Below, piece by piece: positions 6,925 through 11,809 of a stretch of DNA of 11,809 nt. Within the stretch, counting starts at the first letter, position 1. Each line of letters starts with the position of its first letter. The DNA is from Blastomyces gilchristii SLH14081 (Eukaryota; Ascomycota; Eurotiomycetes; Onygenales; Ajellomycetaceae). Under the pieces are notes generated by a model, which saw nothing but the letters and a program-made list of their open reading frames with translations, was not told where the DNA came from and searched no databases. The stretch lies in assembly GCF_000003855.2 (NCBI RefSeq), contig NW_003101665.1:1100774-1112582 (forward strand). The letters are read 5' to 3'. The translations under genes and the position numbers were made by a program.

Positions 6925-7280
6925 ATAGTATTAAACTCATTTTCTTTATCTATAATATCACTCACTAGAATATCAGAGTCAGATATGATATTAAATCTTA
7001 GATTAAATTAATGTCTTGATGTCTTTCTTTCACAGATCACTACTCTTGACTTTATCTCAGACTTTTGAGATAGAAAGCAGTAGTAGCTTGAATGAGAAAT
7101 GATGTACTTTTACTCAGCATCAAAATTCAGTTCCTGAAGAAGTATAAAATTAACTTTTTATTCAAATATAATTTGAAGACAAGAATAAATACAATTTGAG
7201 TTTCTATTCACATTGTTTTAAATAAATGTGATTTTTGAAGAGTTTTTAAACTTTTTTTATTATTTTTATTGTATATTCAT
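6921..7280 (-). pseudogene. LINE ORF2 N-terminal relic: apurinic endonuclease domain
   Basis: Starting from an ATG at 7280, one frame (about 120 codons, several stops) resembles the start of the LINE APE-type endonuclease, which nicks target DNA for reverse transcription. NNVNRN (codons 22-27) matches the family's N-terminal Asn motif. FILLQEL (45-51) carries the catalytic Glu (E50) of the LIQEP motif. ISHSSYYCFLSQ fits the following conserved block. The frame is lost at the edge of repeat copy B, before the GDFN-type motifs. It lies 210 bp downstream of ORF1 in a different frame, the normal LINE order. The upstream part (codons 5-8) holds three stops, so the true start is uncertain. Confidence 0.72.
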
Positions 7281-7489
7281 ACTAAAAGAGAGTAGAGATA
7301 GAGTAGAATCTAATTACTATCATTAGATAGTGAATTATAACTATTTTGAAAAGCAGGAATCTTAACTGCTTACATTCTATCTAGTTTATTATCAGAGTTA
7401 TTTCTCAATTCTCTAATCTTAATAGATGTTTGAGAATTCAAATTCTGTTTACATTGAGCTGGAGAATTGAAGTTTGAAGATCTAGATAA
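7281..7489 (-). other. Spacer between LINE ORF1 and ORF2 relics
   Basis: About 210 bp, AT-rich, lying between the ORF1 stop and the candidate ORF2 start. No clear reading frame is recognised; part may be the mutated N-terminus of ORF2. Confidence 0.5.
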
Positions 7490-8911
7490 TTAAGAGTTTG
7501 TTCTTTTTAAGCTTACAGTTACAGGTTTACTGACTTGACTATTCTCTTCAGTTTTAGATTAACTTTAAGCTTCATCTTTTCTTCAGTTCTTTTGAGTTCT
7601 TGAAGTAAAGATGCATTCTTTTGAGCTAGATGTATATTTTTCTTTACAATTAGAGCATTTAAGTAGAGTATACTGACATATTTCATCTCTTTTTGAGCAT
7701 GTTTCACATTTATGCTTACTAGTTTTATGATTTCTAGCATAGAATGTGCATTTTGAGTCTCTGAAATAAGAGATTGCAAAGTGTTCATATCTTTGATAGT
7801 TTGAACACTGTGTTTGAGCTTTGAGATTCATTCTTGAGTCTTTGTATTCATGAACTCTCATTTTCAAATCTGTCACTCTTACTTCAGAGATTTTTGATTG
7901 TTCAAGTGTCTTTATATATACTAGAACAGAGACATTTCTTCTACTTTATCTGAACTCAATTGAATTTAGCTATACAGACTCTTTTCTCAGTTGAATAGAA
8001 TTGTATTCTTCTAATTTATTTTTAAGAAGTAGTATTTCTTCTTCACAGTCAAAAATTTCAACTGAAATATTATAAAGAATGAATTTATCTCACTTTTCAT
8101 CTCTCTCAGATAGAATTATTGTGTTTAATACAGATTCTATTACTGATTTTCAGAGATTTTTATTCTGAATGAGAAATTCTGCACTGAATTCAGACATTGT
8201 AGTCAGAATGATGAAATTTCTAAAGAAAGATGACTCAATTGAAGCTATAACTAATTTTTGAACTTTAATATCAGTTATTAACTGAGAAAAGAACTGCTAA
8301 TTAATTTCATTTTCAATTCTGAAAATGAGATTTAAGCTTAGCTTGTTTCTCTGTAAGATCTTCTGATTTAAGACTTTGAGAATAAGTCTTCTATTTCTGA
8401 AGATTTGAAAGTTTTTCTCTTTTTGCATTTTTTTCTCTTCTTTTCTATGAATAGAAGTATGAGTAATATTCTTCTCAGTTTTCTCAGAATTTTGAGCAGA
8501 TTTTGAGATAGCAGATTTAGAGACAGCAGATTCTGCTGCTTAAGTATATATTTTCTTCTGATTCAAAGAAGAAGAAAAAGCAGTAGAGAAAGAAGAAGAA
8601 AAAGATAAAGAGTCAGTAATTATACTAGGAATTTTCAATGTTTTTTGAACTGTGTTTGAAATTTCAAGTTTGAACTTGATTATCTTCTGTAGTTGTCTAG
8701 TCTGAGTATGAAGAATTAACAGAACTTCTTCATTCATCTCACTCAGACACTGTTTTTCAAGAATTTTACTTACTTTTTCAAGTATCTGTATTTCAAGAAC
8801 TTGTTATTTCTTTATTTCTTCTTTCTTTCTTCTCTTCAAAATTTCAATCTCAGAAATAGCATTTAAGAAAGCATCTTTTTCCACATTAACTGAGTGTATT
8901 TTTGAACTCAT
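7490..8911 (-). pseudogene. LINE ORF1 (Gag-like, CCHC zinc knuckles), decayed
   Basis: A single frame of 474 codons from ATG at 8911 to TAA at 7490 contains ten internal stops but no frameshift. The N-terminal third is Lys/Glu-rich and coiled-coil-like, followed by a Ser-rich stretch around codons 90-140. The C-terminal part (codons 369-433) has three zinc knuckles. Knuckle 1 reads CSNYQRYEHFAISY, with two Cys turned to Tyr. Knuckle 2 is CX2YX3HX6C. Knuckle 3 is CX2CX3YX6C, with His turned to Tyr. All the changes are explained by C-to-T or G-to-A. ORF1 proteins of Tad1-like LINEs bind element RNA in ribonucleoprotein particles; this copy cannot. Three tandem repeats lie just upstream and the ORF2 relic just downstream, so this is the 5' half of a LINE. 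Confidence 0.87.
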
Positions 8912-8921
8912 TTTTCTCACT

Positions 8922-9000
8922 CAATGAAAAGTTGATCAGACTGTTTCAATTGAGAGATTTATCAGTCTATTTTCAATTGAAAAGTTGCTCAGACTATTTC
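8922..9000 (-). repeat. Three ~27-bp tandem repeats in the LINE 5' UTR
   Basis: Units at 8922-8946, 8947-8973 and 8974-9000 share the pattern CAAT(T)GA-A/G-A-AGTTG-TCAGACTATTT (+ strand reading). They lie 10-90 bp upstream of the ORF1 ATG on the - strand. Some non-LTR elements carry tandem promoter monomers in this position. Whether these act that way is not shown. Confidence 0.75.
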
Positions 9001-9909
9001 AAAAGAAGAATAAAAGACTTTTATGTATAAAATACCTGATTTTTTTTTCTACTAGTTCAGTAACTAGGTTAGATTTTTGAAGAGAATTTAATAAATTAAA
9101 ATTGATTTTTAAAATAAATTAATAAAATCTTTAGAATCTCTTTCTTGAGATACAGTGAGAAAAAGTATAATATCAATTGATAATAAATCAGATAATATAA
9201 CAGTTTTTAAGAGAAAAACTGACAAAATATAAGTTAATTTTTTACAGAGAAATTGATTAAAACTATTTAATTTTATTCTAAATAATTTAATTCTTCTCAC
9301 ACAACAAGTATGCAACTCAAATCAGTTAATAAAGAGTATAAAAAAGAATTAAGTATTAATGAAAGCTCTTCAGTCACTGAAAAAGTAATTCTTACTTAAA
9401 AGAATGTGAAATTATAACAGAAAATAAGTCTGTTTTTAATTCTTTGTAAGAATATTGTATAAAATTCAGAGAAAAATATTATACTTTTTCAAGAGAAGTA
9501 AAAAACTAATTCTAAGATCTTTTTTTTTTGCATTAACTGCTGTAGATGAATGAGATAGAAACTGCTAAGATATACACTACTATATACTCTCTATTAAGAC
9601 TTTCTCTCTTCAAAGTCTTGATATTATAGAGAATATAAGCCTGTTTCTATATAATAATATAAATATTGTCAGTGAGATGTACAGAAACTGATTATTTATA
9701 TCTTAAAATAGAAGACTTTGTCAATGATTATATCAATATAGAGTTAATTCTCAAATTTAATAGAAATCTAGTGTTACTATTCTTAATCTCTTGCAGAATC
9801 TATTGAATATTGAGATATTAAAACTAGATTTAATATATCTCACTGTGCAGAGATCAAAGGCTCAGTCAGATCTTGAAATATACTGATTTTATAGTTATTG
9901 ATATGTTAT
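9001..9909. other. AT-rich sequence, probably LINE 5' UTR then unassigned
   Basis: No credible coding frame is seen; a 68-codon open frame at 9109-9315 (-) is lysine- and leucine-rich only because of base composition. The part next to 9000 probably belongs to the 5' end of the - strand LINE. Its outer boundary is not visible, and a T run at about 9521-9529 is the only simple repeat. Confidence 0.45.
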
Positions 9910-10220
9910 TGTCTGCTGGTTATGTATTAAATACTGTTGCAGAGGTATCTTTTTGTATCTTTCTGCCGGAGATATGCCAGGTTGAATGAGGTGATACGTG
10001 AGTGGGACTTGACGTTGATATCTTCAGGGTTTTCACGGAGGTTGCACTTCAGATATGTCTGTTGATTATGTGCTTGATATTATTGCCGAGGTATCTTTTT
10101 GTATTTTTCTGCTGAGGATGGGCCAGATTGGGAAGGGCGGTACAAGGGTGGGACTTGGTGTTGATGTTTTGAAACATCAAAGATAGACAGGGTTTTCGCG
10201 GAGATTGCTCCTCAGATATC
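9910..10220. repeat. Diverged tandem duplication, period 146 bp
   Basis: GAGGTATCTTTTTGTAT, GTGGGACTTG, AGGGTTTTC and TCAGATAT occur in the same order in a first unit (about 9910-10056) and a second (about 10057-10220). The second unit carries a ~17-bp insertion that includes a near-perfect palindrome GATGTTTTGAAACATC (10161-10176). Confidence 0.75.
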
Positions 10221-10535
10221 TCCACAATTACAGATTGAGGATCTTCCAAAATCAAGAAGATTGGCGCATATGGCTAGGTCTCTTCATCTTACAATTTGTA
10301 TGACAATTAGGCTCGGGGTTGTGGTGTGGCAACTTAGGGGTGAATGTGGGATAATCCCACACAGGAGTTTCGAACGACATCTGGTTCATGTTTGGCTGGA
10401 TAACTCCACCACCACACGGGGTATGCGGTCGGCGATGGGGTCAAAATGCTTGTATGATCGAGGGCTTTTCGATGGATCTATCGGTGGGTTCTTATTCGAA
10501 AAATTGAGCGAGTTCGTGGTGGAGCGGTGGTGACT
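9910..10535. other. Island of normal base composition, unmutated insert of unknown nature
   Basis: CpG, GG and CC are frequent here, in sharp contrast to both sides; the right edge at about 10535 is abrupt. The left half is a diverged duplication with 146-bp period. The right half holds a 90-codon open frame (10261-10533, +, start ATGGCTC at 10270 or upstream TTG/ATG) with no family I recognise. It also holds a tight hairpin TGTGGGA/TCCCACA (10347-10363). I find no terminal repeats, target duplication or Pol III boxes. It could be a young mobile-element fragment or a unique sequence never subject to repeat mutation. Confidence 0.6.
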
Positions 10536-11348
10536 TCTCTTTACATACACTGTGAACTGTTTATCTCAGTAGAAACTCATCATCTTTGTAAACTAGAGTT
10601 TGTAAATGACAGTGTTAATATCTTTATTATAATCAGATTCTTAGTGAAGACTGTGTCATTCTGACTTATTAGAATTTACAGTATGAAAGTCATGTCTCAG
10701 CTTCTACAGATGTCTTATCTACTCAGATAATTCTCAAGTGAACTTATTCATCTTATCAGAATACTCTTATCACTGAATCTTGAATCAAAGCTTATAATCT
10801 CACTTCTCTGAGTTAATAATCTCTTTAATTTGATATTCTCTTTCACTCTCTAGTACTTTATAAATAGAGTGATAAGTGACAGAGTTCTCTTCTAAGAATT
10901 TCTTATATTTACAGAGTAAAGAGATATGAAAAATATTGTATATCTATAACTTAGATAATAGTTTTAATCTATAAAACTACAAGCTAACTTTCTTCACAAT
11001 CTTGTAAGACTCTATTTATAAGAGATTCAGCTTCTTACTAGATGTTTATATAATAATGTTTTTCAGACTTAGTTAGACTCTATTATCTTTCTTAAATCTC
11101 TTTATAATATGCTTAGAGTTATAGTATCTCTTTTAATACTCTTAAGTCTTTCTTAAGAATTCACAGACTTTCTTCTGACTATTCTGAATTCTCTGAGTCT
11201 GTTCACAGATATTATTACATTCTATAATATACTTTCACAGATTTATCAAGATTATCTGCAGATAAATTTTAGTAAGTATTTTAAAGAGAGTTTTATCTAT
11301 ACTGATATATTTTAAGTTATTATATATAAACTCTGTAAGTAATAATTA
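10536..11348. other. AT-rich, CpG-poor gene-free stretch
   Basis: I find no coding relic, RNA gene or clear repeat on either strand. Base composition matches the mutated repeats elsewhere, so this is probably an old, unrecognisable repeat. Confidence 0.5.
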
Positions 11349-11809
11349 ATACACTCAGTTATTCTGATTATCTGTCTATTAATAAAAAGCTATACTTGAG
11401 CATTTAAATCATCTTCTATTAAAGCAATGGAAATTGAAGCTTCAATTCCTTCTTCTGCTATTAGATTTGAAAAGGCCTGTATGAACTATGCTCTGAGAGT
11501 TATAAAGATGAGCTCAAATCATATAATCAGAGAAAGAGTCTCTTCTTCATTTCCATCAATTAACTCTGGAAATGAACTGAATTGAAATAGATTTCTTGAT
11601 TGAAATGAAAATAATTCTTCAAAGAAAATGCCTTCTCAACTGTACAGACTATGCTCTCTGATTAAAAATCAATTTTCTTCTTTAAATGTTGAAAAAGATG
11701 ATCCTGAGAAGTTATCTCTCTGAAGAGAAAAGCTTGAATCTCTTATAAACTTGTAAATAAGTGAACTATCTAAAGAGAAAGAATATGAACAGCATTTGAA
11801 GAGAATTTC
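11349..11809 (+). pseudogene. LINE ORF2 relic, second copy (reverse transcriptase C-terminus), partial
   Basis: One frame runs to the window edge and reads AFKSSSIKAMEIEASIP (codons around 11400-11450), then RFEKACMNYALRVIK and further to the point where RNase H would begin. This matches the conserved block after the reverse transcriptase of Tad1/I-like LINEs. From 11530 it aligns base for base with the - strand copy at 2175-2460; I count about 13 differences in about 290 bases, most of them C/T or G/A. The two copies share TGA at the same presumed Trp codons. Its 3' end lies outside the window and its 5' edge near 11349 is approximate. Confidence 0.82.

Noticed and set aside
7519..7788. 89-codon open frame on the - strand
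   Set aside because: It overlaps the zinc-knuckle part of LINE ORF1 in another frame and has no motifs of its own.
9109..9315. 68-codon open frame on the - strand
   Set aside because: Its composition simply follows the AT-rich DNA, and it has no recognisable domain or neighbour context.
10049..10255. 68-codon open frame on the - strand over the second 146-bp unit
   Set aside because: The matching stretch of the first unit has stops in the same frame and the protein is not recognised, so coding cannot be supported.
1..11809. CRISPR array, bacterial operon or phage region
   Set aside because: There are no regularly spaced repeats and no prokaryotic genes. The Pol III boxes, LINE relics and decay pattern are eukaryotic, most likely fungal.

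Overview
The window looks like a gene-poor, repeat-rich stretch of a filamentous fungal nuclear genome, most likely an ascomycete with a RIP-like repeat-mutating process. Three things point to this. CpG is almost absent, and CpC/GpG look scarce outside a few short islands. The recognisable coding relics belong to a Tad1/I-like LINE with CCHC ORF1, apurinic endonuclease, RNase H and a C-terminal Cys/His motif. Those relics are full of in-frame stops yet show no detectable frameshifts. I see no intact host gene.

Left part (1-3223): a young, unmutated tRNA-headed SINE (367-740, + strand) sits between perfect 13-bp target-site duplications (TSDs). It faces, tail to tail, a 2.4-kb decayed element on the - strand (822-3211). 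That element has its own perfect 12-bp TSD, a tRNA-like head at its 5' end, an unrecognised 0.67-kb middle, a LINE RNase H/C-terminal coding relic, a 3' UTR and an (AAT)n tail. Both elements end in a hairpin of identical geometry, with compensatory base changes, followed by ATAAT-GAA-(AAT)n. This suggests that the SINE and the LINE-derived element use the same retrotransposition machinery. It is the most interesting signal in the window.

Middle (3224-7280): AT-rich sequence with a GAT/AAT microsatellite, several inverted repeats and a T-rich tract. It is followed by two direct copies of a ~650-bp repeat (5154-5809 and 6278-6924) that resemble decayed LTRs. The second copy abuts, and probably interrupts, a LINE endonuclease relic.

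Right part (6921-11809): the 5' half of a LINE on the - strand. Reading from its 5' end it has three ~27-bp tandem repeats, ORF1 with three decayed zinc knuckles (8911-7490), and the start of ORF2/endonuclease (7280-6921). Next is a ~0.6-kb island of normal base composition (about 9910-10535) with an internal 146-bp-period duplication and no recognisable product. The window ends in a second, + strand copy of the same LINE 3' coding region (about 11349 to the edge). It is about 95% identical to the copy at 2175-2460 and in inverted orientation to it.

History inferred from the sequence: LINE-derived copies accumulated and were heavily mutated C-to-T/G-to-A, mostly in CpG and CpC contexts. A short SINE, using a 3' end like theirs, inserted more recently and has escaped mutation.
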